The translations under genes were made by a program, and so were the position numbers. DNA of 64,000 nucleotides from an uncultured Fibrobacter sp. (GTDB lineage Bacteria > Fibrobacterota > Fibrobacteria > Fibrobacterales > Fibrobacteraceae): assembly GCF_947305105.1 (NCBI RefSeq), contig NZ_CAMZCS010000006.1, positions 96,416 through 160,415 of the forward strand, in the 5' to 3' direction. Shown here in pieces: positions 19,618-27,303 of this stretch (positions are counted from its first letter, which is position 1; every line of letters starts with the position of its first letter). Under the pieces are notes generated by a model that worked only from the letters and a program-made list of their open reading frames with translations, had not been told where the DNA came from and did no database searches.

Positions 19618-20233
19618 GCTCTCCCGGATTATCCGAGAGAGCGCTATTTTTAGCTTTATGTCCGTTTATTTCACTAAAACGGCGAGAAGTTTACGCGCTT
19701 CGTCACCTTCGGCAAATCGGATTTCACCTACGTTATGGTACTCGAATCCCGAGAACTGCTGCAATTGCAGTGCCGCAAATTCGCGGTCCTGCGAATAGCA
19801 AAGATTCAGCCGGTAGTTTCCATTGTCGCTTGTTTTAGGCCGCCCCTCTCTTTGAATTGTTGCATCCAGAGATTCCAAAGACGCTTCGACAATCGCCTGG
19901 ACTTTTTGCCCTTCCGTGGGGCTAAATTTCGGTCTTGATATAGGGCTTATTGAAGAGGGCGTTAGCCATCTCCATCTTGGAAATGTTTTCCATGTTCTTT
20001 CTCTTTTTTTAAATGAATGATGTCGCGCACCCGGTAAGGGCCGCGGCTATTTACTAGTGTTTAAGGCTTGGAGAAAGAACTTGCTAACAGAGCATTCGCT
20101 CTAGCGTGTAAACGTAATATTCTTTAGGTTTTTGATAAACTAGCGGTAAAGGGAAGCCGCAATGGATGCAAATAGTTGACCGCGCGATTTTAGTCGCAAA
20201 TGGCGTGGCGTGTTTGGAAGTTGCCGAACTGCG
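19618..20233. repeat. 615-bp repeat, copy 2
   Basis: Direct repeat of 16858-17472 (offset 2761 bases). It starts at the same GC-rich hairpin and ends at the same TTGCCGAACTGCG. Beyond this end the rightward frame reads CDCYTLEGYRFAMSAMKPAG and stops, which resembles the LarE C-terminus (LQGYRTGSMNETL), so this may be a second larE eroded almost to nothing. Confidence 0.8.
19666..19993 (-). pseudogene. Frameshifted small gene in repeat copy 2
   Basis: Same organisation as 16905-17232: ATG 19993, TAG after 23 codons, +1 frame continuing to LLAVLVK at 19666. It differs from copy 1 at a few residues near the C-terminus (EIRFAEGDEARK instead of GIRFVEGDEAHK). Conservative differences in the second frame hint that it may have been under selection after duplication, but the sample is tiny. 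Confidence 0.55.
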
Positions 20234-20509
20234 ATTGCTATACCCTTGAAGGCTACCGCTTCGCGATGTCCGCAATGAAACCTGCCGGCCCAACCTGCGT
20301 GTAAGCAGTGTTGCATCAGCTGTTGATTCTCGAGACAGGTATAACGGATTATCGGCAAAATCGTGAGCAGTGAAAACTTTCTCACTTTCTGCAACCTGAC
20401 CAAGTTCAGTGCCGTAATCGTAAACAAAAGAACCCTCGACAATAGCAGAAAGAATCGCGAATAACGCGACTGCAATCATCGACAGAATATTTTGTTTAAT
20501 ACGCTTCAT
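20234..20509 (-). pseudogene. Truncated fourth gene of the cupin operon
   Basis: ATG 20509 lies 20 bases after the DUF4405 stop and begins MKRIKQNILSMIAVALFAILSAIVEG, a signal or membrane segment. The frame then loses recognisable content and runs into repeat copy 2, stopping inside it at 20084. It looks like an exported protein gene whose 3' part was replaced by the repeat. No function can be assigned. Confidence 0.5.
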
Positions 20510-20529
20510 TGTACTAATAATGTACAAAT

Positions 20530-21195
20530 CTACGCCTTCATGAGTTTCGCCACATAATGCACCGTGACGGCAAACAGCACGACGATGGCGATATAGTCCG
20601 CGAAAAAGAGGGCGTAGCCGCGTTCCGTGTCAAAGAAGAAAAACGGCTGCTGCAGGAACATGTATTTCCAAAGCCCGCGAATGGCGAAGGCGTAAATTCC
20701 GTAACCCGCCACGAGAGCGGCAACCACGCGGGTTGCGACAAGTGCCGCCTTTGACTTGAAAGCGCCCGCAAGTCCCAAGCGGTTTGCAATCAGACTCACA
20801 TGCAGCCCGATGTGGAGCGACATGAACACGTAATACCAGTGGCTTGCGAGCAGGTGCGCCGTACGGGCAAAATTCGAGCCGCTTTCGATGCCAAGCCAAG
20901 CAAACACATGGGTCGAGAGCATCACGCCGCTCACCATCAAGAACAATACGCACACGATAACGCCTGCGTTAATGATGGTCCGCACGATGCGGAATGCGTT
21001 GTAGCGGCCCTTGAACAACGAAAGGAAGAATCGCCGGTTCAGCGTGATGTGCACCGCCCACAGAACAAGCAGCACCACGCCCAGAATCTCGTGAACGGCA
21101 GTCGATTCAAAGAAATAATTGCCGCCCATCAGCACGAGCGTCGCGACCGTCATCGCGATATCAAGCGGCATACGGATTTTGGCGGAAATAGGCAT
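20530..21195 (-). CDS. DUF4405 membrane protein, cytochrome b-like
   Basis: 221 residues with about five membrane helices. His residues sit in helices as in small cytochrome b proteins: AVHEILGVVLLVLWAVHI and HLLASHWYYVFMSLHIGLH. DUF4405 proteins are thought to bind haem and carry electrons in the inner membrane. Its gene follows the SUMF1-flavodoxin gene by 15 bases in the same operon, making it a candidate electron entry point for the exported flavoproteins. Confidence 0.8.
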   Translation of the reverse strand: MPISAKIRMPLDIAMTVATLVLMGGNYFFESTAVHEILGVVLLVLWAVHITLNRRFFLSLFKGRYNAFRIVRTIINAGVIVCVLFLMVSGVMLSTHVFAWLGIESGSNFARTAHLLASHWYYVFMSLHIGLHVSLIANRLGLAGAFKSKAALVATRVVAALVAGYGIYAFAIRGLWKYMFLQQPFFFFDTERGYALFFADYIAIVVLFAVTVHYVAKLMKA

Positions 21196-21210
21196 ATCAA
21201 GGAATATACA

Positions 21211-22647
21211 TTATTTCGTCTTCACGCCGTTTTTCTCGAGCCACTTGGCCACATCTTTCGAGAGGCTCGAACCGCCGGAGTAATGTACCGAAAGGCCTTC
21301 GCCGATTTTTGCGTTGGGCGCGAGTTTCGCTATCGCGGTGATGCTCTGGCCAAATCGCCCGCCGCCGTGGGAGCAGAACGGCAGAATCCGCTTGCCCGTA
21401 AAGTCGTAACTTTCGAGCAAAGTCGCGATAGGCATCGGGATACTCGCCCACCAGTTGGGGTAACCGATGATAATCGTTTCGTAATCGGCCCACTTCTTTG
21501 CGTCAGGCTTTTTCTTGAGGGCCGGGCGCGCCTGTTTGTGCTGGTCGTTCTGCGCCTGCTTCAAGACGGTGTTGTAGTCGTCGGAATAGGGCTTCACGAG
21601 TTCAAGTTCCACCATGTCGAAACCGGTCTGTTTCTTGATTTCGCGGGCGACACCACGGGTATTCCCGCTCCAGGAATAGAAAACAATCAGCGCACGGGAT
21701 CCGCTTTTCGGGTTCGACGCCGCTTGCGTCTTTTCGCCCTTAAAGCCCGCCGCTTCCTGGGTCACAAATGTTCCCTTGACGCCTGCACCCGCATTCATAG
21801 CAAGCCGGAGCCCCACATTGTAACTCTTGCTGGATTGCTGCATGGCTCCGCGATAGGCGCTGCGGAGGTTCTTGCCGAAATCGTTCCAGCCGCCACCGCG
21901 ATGCACGCGCCTTGTGCCCGAAGGTTTGCCCGCCGGATCAACCGTCACGCTTGTCGAGCCCGCAGAAACACCGTAATCGCCGTAAAAGTCAAAGCACCAT
22001 TCGCCCACATTCCCGTAAATGTCATAAAGCCCGAAGGGATTGGGCTTGAATTTGCCCACGGGGAGCGTGTTCCCGCGATAAACGCCGGGGCGGGTTTCCA
22101 GAACCTCGTCGTTGAAATAGTTCTGCTCGATTTGATACGGATAATGCCCGTAAAAATTCACGTCGTCTGCACCGGGAGCCTTCTTTGTGTAGAATGGCGT
22201 GGTCGTGCCGCCTCGGGCCGCGTATTCCCATTCCGCTTCGGTAGGGAGCCTGTAGCCATTCGCCTCACGATTCCAGCTAACCGCATCGCCTTCGATAGCG
22301 TAAACGGGAGTGCGTCCGTCGCGTTCGCTTAACTTGTTGCAAAAACGAGCCGCTTCGAGCCACGTGATGTTTTCGACGGGCAAGTCATCACCCTTGAAAC
22401 TGGAGGGATTTTCGCCCATCACTTCGCGGTAAAGCTTTTGCGTCACCTCGTATTTGCCCAAGTAAAAATCGGAGACTTTCACCTTGTGCAGCGTCTCGTC
22501 GTTGACGCGCCAGTCCTCGTTTGCGGGACTTCCCATGTTGAAAGTCCCGCCCTTGATAAGCACGAAGCCGTCGGGTGCAGGTGCCGCCGCAAAAGTTCCT
22601 ACCGTCATAAGGCCAATAAATGCGCAAGCGAGAATTCTGGCAAACAT
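21211..22647 (-). CDS. Exported SUMF1 (FGE-like) - flavodoxin fusion
   Basis: 478 residues. Signal peptide (ARILACAFIGLMTVGTFAAA). Residues ~25-285 are a formylglycine-generating-enzyme-like domain (FVLIKGGTFNMGS, YEVTQKLYREVMGENPS, YRLPTEAEWEYAARGG, DIYGNVGEWCFDFYG, NVGLRLA). The paired catalytic Cys of true FGE is not evident, so it may be a binding fold. Residues ~315-478 are a flavodoxin domain (SRALIVFYSWSGNTRGVAREI; IIGYPNWWASIPMPIATLLE). The ATG overlaps the upstream stop by one base, so translation is coupled. I know of no characterised protein with this pairing. Confidence 0.85.
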   Translation of the reverse strand: MFARILACAFIGLMTVGTFAAAPAPDGFVLIKGGTFNMGSPANEDWRVNDETLHKVKVSDFYLGKYEVTQKLYREVMGENPSSFKGDDLPVENITWLEAARFCNKLSERDGRTPVYAIEGDAVSWNREANGYRLPTEAEWEYAARGGTTTPFYTKKAPGADDVNFYGHYPYQIEQNYFNDEVLETRPGVYRGNTLPVGKFKPNPFGLYDIYGNVGEWCFDFYGDYGVSAGSTSVTVDPAGKPSGTRRVHRGGGWNDFGKNLRSAYRGAMQQSSKSYNVGLRLAMNAGAGVKGTFVTQEAAGFKGEKTQAASNPKSGSRALIVFYSWSGNTRGVAREIKKQTGFDMVELELVKPYSDDYNTVLKQAQNDQHKQARPALKKKPDAKKWADYETIIIGYPNWWASIPMPIATLLESYDFTGKRILPFCSHGGGRFGQSITAIAKLAPNAKIGEGLSVHYSGGSSLSKDVAKWLEKNGVKTK

Positions 22648-23849
22648 TATTTCAACTTCCCGTAGTCTTCGTCGCTCACGGGCTCAAGCCATTCATTGCT
22701 TCCGCCTTCGCCGGGAACTTCGATTGCCAAATGCTGGAACCAGGAATCCGGAGCAGCCCCATGCCAATGCTTGACACCAGCCGGAATATTCACCACGTCG
22801 CCGGGCTTCAATTCCACCGCCGGCTTGCCCCATTCCTGATAGTAGCCGCGGCCCGCTGTAGCAATGAGAATCTGCCCACCGCCCTTCTTTGCATGATGGA
22901 TATGCCAGTTGTTGCGACATGCCGGTTCAAAAGTCACATTCCCGACCCCCACCTGTTCCTTGCTGATCATGTCGAGATAGCTCTTGCCCACGAAATACTT
23001 GGCGTAGGCGTCGTTCGGCTTGCCCACCGGGAACACGCTCCAGTCCTTGCCTGGCATGTTTTTTGCGACCGTTGCGACCTTCGTCTCAGCCACCGCTTCC
23101 TTGAGCAGTCGCAGCGCGTTCAGCGTGCGCGGGTAACCGCAATACGGCAAGCAGTTGTAAATCGCCTGTTCCACGTAATCGGTCGTGCGAATCTTGAGGT
23201 TCGCGCCGATATGCGCCTTGAGCTGCGGCTCCGTTCCCAAGTTCACGAGAATCGCCATCGTCAAAAGTTCGCGGGTATTCAGGTCAAGCCCCTTGCGGGT
23301 GTAGTAATCGCCAAAGCAGTTGCTCGCAAGGAAGTAGTTGATAGTCGGCATACCGCTCTTGCCGTTCTTCGCCATGTCGCGGAAAGTCTGGCCGAACAGC
23401 GTTCCCTGCGCGTCGGCACCCGCCTCCAAGCGGGACTGCGCCGTCACCGTCGCACGGTTTTCGTCCACCTTCACGTTCTTCGCCTTGAACACGCTGCGGG
23501 CAATTTCAACCGCATCCACCGTCCGCGGGAACCCGGTGTAGGGGGCACACTGGTAAATCGCCTCGAGAATCTCTTCGGGAGCAAGCCCCTGCGCAAGCGC
23601 CGTCGCCACTTCTTCTTGCAAAAGAGCGCCCGACTGCTGCGTCACAAGCGACACCAGGCGAATCAACTCCACCTCGCGCTTTTCCACAAGCGGAGTCGTC
23701 GTCGGAACCTCGTTCTGCGTGAAGTTGTCCATCACGGCACGCAGTTCCTTGTCTTGCGAAAGCGCCTTAGCCTCGCCCTGCGGGCAGCAATCACACGCGG
23801 CAAGCACCGCACCCATACCAAGCATCGTCATAATCGTCCCTAGTTTCAT
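22647..23849 (-). CDS. Exported carboxymuconolactone decarboxylase (two domains) - cupin fusion
   Basis: 400 residues. Lipoprotein signal (MTMLGMGAVLAACDCC). Two CMD/AhpD-like domains (LVTQQSGALLQEEVATALAQGLAPEEI...YTGFPRTVDA, and ELLTMAILVNLGTEPQLKAHI...YCGYPRTLNAL) are followed by a cupin (RNNWHIHHAKKGGGQILIATAGRG; LKPGDVVNIPAGVKHWHG) with its metal-binding His cluster. CMD-cupin genes occur beside flavodoxins in many anaerobes, but the reaction is not established. First gene of a leftward operon driven by the LysR-type promoter at 23877-23943. Confidence 0.88.
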   Translation of the reverse strand: MKLGTIMTMLGMGAVLAACDCCPQGEAKALSQDKELRAVMDNFTQNEVPTTTPLVEKREVELIRLVSLVTQQSGALLQEEVATALAQGLAPEEILEAIYQCAPYTGFPRTVDAVEIARSVFKAKNVKVDENRATVTAQSRLEAGADAQGTLFGQTFRDMAKNGKSGMPTINYFLASNCFGDYYTRKGLDLNTRELLTMAILVNLGTEPQLKAHIGANLKIRTTDYVEQAIYNCLPYCGYPRTLNALRLLKEAVAETKVATVAKNMPGKDWSVFPVGKPNDAYAKYFVGKSYLDMISKEQVGVGNVTFEPACRNNWHIHHAKKGGGQILIATAGRGYYQEWGKPAVELKPGDVVNIPAGVKHWHGAAPDSWFQHLAIEVPGEGGSNEWLEPVSDEDYGKLK

Positions 23850-23876
23850 GGTTTATTCCTTTTTTTCTACGCCTTT

Positions 23877-23943
23877 AATATAAATAAATGCGCAAACCCC
23901 GCAAAATACCATTTTTTCATGCTCAGTATGCGTGAAACGCATA
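23877..23943 (-). promoter_or_regulatory. LysR-type promoter A (CMD-cupin operon)
   Basis: Palindrome TATGCGTGAAACGCATA at 23927-23943; then exactly 44 bases; then -10 box TATATT (23882-23877). Counting from the -10, the palindrome centre is at about -65, the classic LysR recognition position. The same arrangement recurs at 25341-25407 and 28562-28628. Confidence 0.8.
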
Positions 23944-23977
23944 GTGAAAACGACAAAATTCCGTTTCTTTTCCATTT

Positions 23978-23992
23978 TGTCATTTTATGACA
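23978..23992 (+). promoter_or_regulatory. Palindrome TGTCATTTTATGACA before antitoxin-like gene
   Basis: A 7-bp inverted repeat followed after nine bases by TATATTTTTGC, pointing toward the small gene at 24135. Related palindromes with a TATATTTGC on the same side occur at 25587-25601 and 31121-31135 on the other strand. Confidence 0.5.
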
Positions 23993-24134
23993 CTCTAAAA
24001 ATATATTTTTGCTCTTGCATGGTCAAAAGGCTTCATTTTCCTCAAATAAGCCAATTGACTCAAGTTTCACCACTTGCACCAGCACGAGGAAAAATGTATA
24101 TTGACTATAGTTCAATTCAACAATGGAGGTCATC

Positions 24135-24302
24135 ATGGCACTAGCAATCGCATCAGTACCGATACTGACCGGCGAAGCGTCGGACAGGTTTGACCTCATG
24201 ATGGAAGAAAGCGAAAAGCGTCGCGGTTCCATCGATTTCTCCAAGCAGATTGAACAGGCCAGGGACATTCTCTCCAAGGCCGATTTTAGAGAATTTAAGT
24301 AA
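24135..24302 (+). CDS. Small antitoxin-like protein
   Basis: 55 residues, MALAIASVPILTGEASDRFD... with an acidic/basic helical C-terminus (DFSKQIEQARDILSKADFREF). Strong Shine-Dalgarno GGAGGT six bases upstream. Its TAA overlaps the next ATG (TAATG), the coupling typical of toxin-antitoxin pairs with a GNAT toxin. The downstream acetyltransferase is broken, so this would be an orphan antitoxin. The role is inferred from position and size. Confidence 0.5.
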   Translation: MALAIASVPILTGEASDRFDLMMEESEKRRGSIDFSKQIEQARDILSKADFREFK

Positions 24303-24725
24303 TGAACTTTCTCCAACAGAATTGCCGCTTTGGGTTCTACACTCAAGGCAAGGCCGCCCTATGCAAATATTGAGAAGAACATCCCCCGCGAAAAGATATA
24401 CAGCAGTTATCCGGCAGTCATGATCGGTCGTCTCGGAATTAGCCAAAATTTCCAAAGCAAGCATTTGGGAAGCGACGTCCTGAGTTTTATAAAGGCTTGG
24501 TTCGTTGATCCGCTTAACAAGATCGGTTGCCGTTTTTTGCTGGTAGATTCCTACAACAAGGAACGAAACCTCAAATTCTATCAGAACAATGAGTTCAAAT
24601 TCTTGTTCAGCACTGAAGAACAAGAACGCGAATTCCGGGGACTCGCAACAGAGAAGCCATTAAACAGTCGCCTGATGTATTTCGACTTGATTGAATTAAA
24701 GAAAAGGAACAGCAATCCTAAGTAA
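24302..24725 (+). pseudogene. GNAT acetyltransferase toxin-like gene with internal deletion
   Basis: The ATG frame gives MNFLQQNCRFGFYTQGKAAL and stops after 23 residues. From 24330 another frame encodes a GNAT C-terminal half (EKNIPREKIYSSYPAVMIGRLGISQNF; SDVLSFIKAWFVDPLNKIGCRFLLVDSYN; FYQNNEFKFLF). The middle part of a normal protein of this type, about 60-80 residues including the start of the acetyl-CoA fold, is missing and the frames do not match. I read this as a deleted toxin gene. Confidence 0.65.
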
Positions 24726-24734
24726 GGCGCAAGC

Positions 24735-25295
24735 CTACTTCACCCACTTGTCGACTTCTTTCTGGGCTTTGTCGCGTTCGTTCTGGGCCACGTGTCCGTA
24801 GATGGCAAGGCCGGGGGTCACATTCGCGCCGGTCACCTTCTTGAGGCGCTGCACACCCGAGAGGCCGCTGCCTTCGTGGGTCACGAACGGGTGAATCGTC
24901 TTGCCCTTCAGGTTATACTTCTCGAAGAAAGTGAACATGGGCATGGGCATTTCGCCCCACCACACCGGGTAACCGACGTAAATCTCGTCGAATTCTTCGG
25001 GGTTCACGTTCACCGGCTTGATGGCCGGGCGTGCGTCCTGCGCAAGTTCCTTCTTGGCCACGTTAATGCAGTCGTCGTATTTCTTGGGGTATTCCTTCGC
25101 GGGCTCCACATGCAAAAGCGTGCCGCCCGTCTTTTTCGCAATCATCTCGGCAATGATTTCAGTATTGCCCTTGGAAATGTTCCCGACGGTGTAGTTTTCA
25201 TCGGCACGGGAATAGTAAACGACGAGGATTTTCTTTTCTGCTGCCATAGAGACTCCTAGAAGAAGTGATAAAAGAATCAAGGTGATTTTTTTCAT
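24735..25295 (-). CDS. Exported flavodoxin
   Basis: 186 residues from ATG 25295. Signal peptide MKKITLILLSLLLGVSMA, then the flavodoxin domain: KKILVVYYSRADENYTVGNISKGNTEI (FMN phosphate loop), YVGYPVWWGEMPMPMFTFFE, FVTHEGSGLSGVQRL. The ending (GHVAQNERDKAQKEVDKWVK) is usual for this family. A longer upstream frame exists but would run through the promoter. Preceded by LysR-type promoter B. The signal peptide suggests periplasmic location. Confidence 0.88.
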   Translation of the reverse strand: MKKITLILLSLLLGVSMAAEKKILVVYYSRADENYTVGNISKGNTEIIAEMIAKKTGGTLLHVEPAKEYPKKYDDCINVAKKELAQDARPAIKPVNVNPEEFDEIYVGYPVWWGEMPMPMFTFFEKYNLKGKTIHPFVTHEGSGLSGVQRLKKVTGANVTPGLAIYGHVAQNERDKAQKEVDKWVK

Positions 25296-25340
25296 GGAAT
25301 CCGCCTTTTTTGTTAAAAATTTCTTGAACCGGTTGAGTAT

Positions 25341-25407
25341 AATATAAATAAATCTAGAACGGCCGCGTAATGCGTAATTTTTATGCCCACTATGCGTGTG
25401 ATGCATA
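25341..25407 (-). promoter_or_regulatory. LysR-type promoter B (flavodoxin)
   Basis: Palindrome TATGCGTGTGATGCATA at 25391-25407, 44 bases, then TATATT (25346-25341). Same geometry as promoters A and C. An AATGCGTAATTTTTATGCC stretch between the two boxes resembles the spacer of promoter C and may be the activation subsite. Confidence 0.8.
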
Positions 25408-25711
25408 GCGGAAGTAACCATCTGCTCTTGAAAAAAACAAATAATCCATTTTCGGGCTAAAATTCCATTTGAACAGGCGCAAAATTTGCGACCGTTGGAA
25501 AGCCCTTAAATTCTTCATTTAGGGAGTTGTTGATATGCTTGAAATTGCGAGTCTTTTCTGCTCATTGCAAATATACAATCTCGCAATGTCATATTATGAC
25601 ATTTTCAAAAAAAATGTAAAACTATGCCTTCAAAGCATATCTTTTATGCGAAATAAGTATTTTGATTTATGGCGGGATTTGGTTATTTTTAGGGCATGAG
25701 GTGGTTCAAGC
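25408..25711. other. Gene-free stretch upstream of aldo/keto reductase remnant
   Basis: No gene seen. It holds a conserved block GCAAATATAC...ATGTCATATTATGACA (25567-25601) that recurs before the ORF6N gene at about 31100-31135, and a palindrome GCGCAAAATTTGCG near 25473. The stretch may be the leftover promoter region of a lost gene. Confidence 0.5.
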
Positions 25712-25876
25712 GTGCAGAATAGCAAAGGGGCGGCCCCAACGGTCAAGTTGAATTCGGGTTTCGACATGCCGGTTCTCGGGCTTGGCACTTGGACTTTGCG
25801 CGGCAAGGTGGCTGAAGACGCTGTCTATGTCGCCATCAAGAACGGGTATCGATTGATTGATACGGCAAAATATTAA
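25712..25876 (+). pseudogene. Aldo/keto reductase N-terminal remnant
   Basis: From GTG 25712 the frame reads VKLNSGFDMPVLGLGTWTL, then AEDAVYVAIKNGYRLIDTAKY and TAA. This is the first strand, helix and catalytic Asp region of an aldo/keto reductase. The protein ends exactly where the catalytic Tyr region should follow; the remaining ~220 residues are absent. Aldo/keto reductases often accompany the flavodoxin and CMD-cupin genes seen nearby, so this is probably a lost member of that cluster. Confidence 0.8.
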
Positions 25877-25938
25877 GACATCGACGACTCAGACACCGCT
25901 ACGAGAACTGGTGAAAATCGTCAAGATTTTAGTCAAAC

Positions 25939-26000
25939 TGGATAAAAAAGTACATTTTTTATCCAATACAGTACATTTATTGAATAAAAAAAGCTATTTT
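25939..26000 (+). promoter_or_regulatory. Promoter with repeated AGTACATTT operators before ATPase 1
   Basis: TGGATAAAAAA and TTTTTTATCCA flank GTACA as a near-perfect palindrome (25939-25964). AGTACATTT occurs at 25949 and again at 25970, 21 bases apart (two helical turns). A -10-like TATTTT follows at 25995, so the second AGTACATTT overlaps the -35 position. Confidence 0.55.
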
Positions 26001-26024
26001 TATGGGTAAAGGACGGTTCATCCT

Positions 26025-27242
26025 ATGAAGATAGCCATACAAAACCAGCGCAAGGAACGGGACAGACTTCTCGGTCTGCCGTATATCCCCCGTCAAACCA
26101 TATACGACTTTGACGAATTGCTGAAAAGCCCAAACATCAAGCTTTTGACGGGGCCGAGGCGTGTCGGAAAATCCACCCAGGCCCTTTTGATGTTGCGAGG
26201 CAAGAACTTCGCCTACCTGAATTTTGACGATAACGAACTATTGAACAAGTGGGACGAACAGCAGGCCGAACAGCTGCTCAGCGAAATCTATCCGAATTAC
26301 GAGTACCTGCTACTGGACGAAGTGCAGAACATTGACGATTGGGATGTCTGGGTAAATAAACTTTATCGACGTGGCGTGAATTTGGTCATAACCGGCAGTA
26401 ACGCCAAAATGCTTTCTGGCGAAATGGCAACCGTACTAACTGGCCGCTACCTTGAAATCAACATGCTGCCATTTAGCCTTGCCGAAGCATCGCAGTTTGC
26501 TAGCCGCTTGGGTAATGCGGAAAAAATACAAGACGACTTCTTGAAAAACGGCGGTTATCCGGAGACTTTTACTCAAAGGTCTATTACCCAGAGTTATTTA
26601 CAGACCCTTTTCGATTCCATTCTGTACAAGGATATTGTCAGAAGACATAAGATCAGAAACGCAACTGACTTGAACAATGTAGCCATGTTTCTTTTGTCCA
26701 ATTTCACGGGAACATTTAGCTACAACGACGTGGCCGATGACCTTGGGCTCTCTAGCGTCACCACAACAAAAAAGTTCATGGATTACTTGCACGAGCCGTT
26801 TCTGTTTTATTATCTGGACAGGTATAACAACAAACTAAAGTTGATGAAAAAAGCGCCCCGCAAGGTGTATGTGGTTGATAACGGTTTTGTTGCATCGAAG
26901 GCTTTCAATTTGAGCGAAAATCTCGGGAAATTGCTGGAAAACCAGGTCTTTGTGGAGTTGCTCCATCGCGGGTATGACACCGAAAAGACTTTGTTCTATT
27001 ACCATTCCCGAAACGACAAGGAAACCGACTTTGTACTTCGTGAAGGCAACAAGGTCAAGGAACTTATCCAGGTTTGCTACGACATGTCCAAAGAAAAGAC
27101 TATAAAGCGGGAAGTGGACAGCATCGTCGAATGTGCGGGAGAACTAGGCTGCGACAACCTGACTATTGTGACATGGAACGAGGAAAGGACTATCGAAAAG
27201 AAAGGCTACACAATCAAGATTGTGCCTGTGGGTAAGTTTTAA
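26025..27242 (+). CDS. AAA ATPase with DUF4143 domain (ATPase 1)
   Basis: 405 residues. Walker A GPRRVGKSTQ (about 43-52), Walker B YLLLDEVQNIDDWDVWV (about 93-109), sensor VITGSNAKML, arginine TGRYLEINMLPFSL. The C-terminal DUF4143 segment (GKLLENQVFVELLHRGY, FYYHSRNDKETDFVL) has a PD-(D/E)XK-like fold. These proteins are abundant in gut anaerobes; their biological role is not established. A single-gene unit behind a repeated operator; the ATG is preceded by GGACGG. Confidence 0.9.
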   Translation: MKIAIQNQRKERDRLLGLPYIPRQTIYDFDELLKSPNIKLLTGPRRVGKSTQALLMLRGKNFAYLNFDDNELLNKWDEQQAEQLLSEIYPNYEYLLLDEVQNIDDWDVWVNKLYRRGVNLVITGSNAKMLSGEMATVLTGRYLEINMLPFSLAEASQFASRLGNAEKIQDDFLKNGGYPETFTQRSITQSYLQTLFDSILYKDIVRRHKIRNATDLNNVAMFLLSNFTGTFSYNDVADDLGLSSVTTTKKFMDYLHEPFLFYYLDRYNNKLKLMKKAPRKVYVVDNGFVASKAFNLSENLGKLLENQVFVELLHRGYDTEKTLFYYHSRNDKETDFVLREGNKVKELIQVCYDMSKEKTIKREVDSIVECAGELGCDNLTIVTWNEERTIEKKGYTIKIVPVGKF

Positions 27243-27250
27243 ACGTCCAC

Positions 27251-27283
27251 TATTCACTTGACGCATAGCGGATTTATTATATT
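27251..27283 (+). promoter_or_regulatory. LysR autoregulatory site D
   Basis: TATTCACTTGACGCATA at 27251-27267 keeps the right half of the A/B/C palindrome. A -10-like TATATT lies at 27278-27283, placing the site centre near -31, a position suited to repression of the regulator's own gene. Confidence 0.65.
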
Positions 27284-27303
27284 CTCCCCAAAAGGGGCTT
27301 TTT

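Noticed and set aside
20800..23843. Long rightward frames (510 and 407 codons) opposite the SUMF1-flavodoxin and CMD-cupin genes
   Set aside because: Antisense shadows of GC-biased genes; compositions are Arg/His-rich with no domain.
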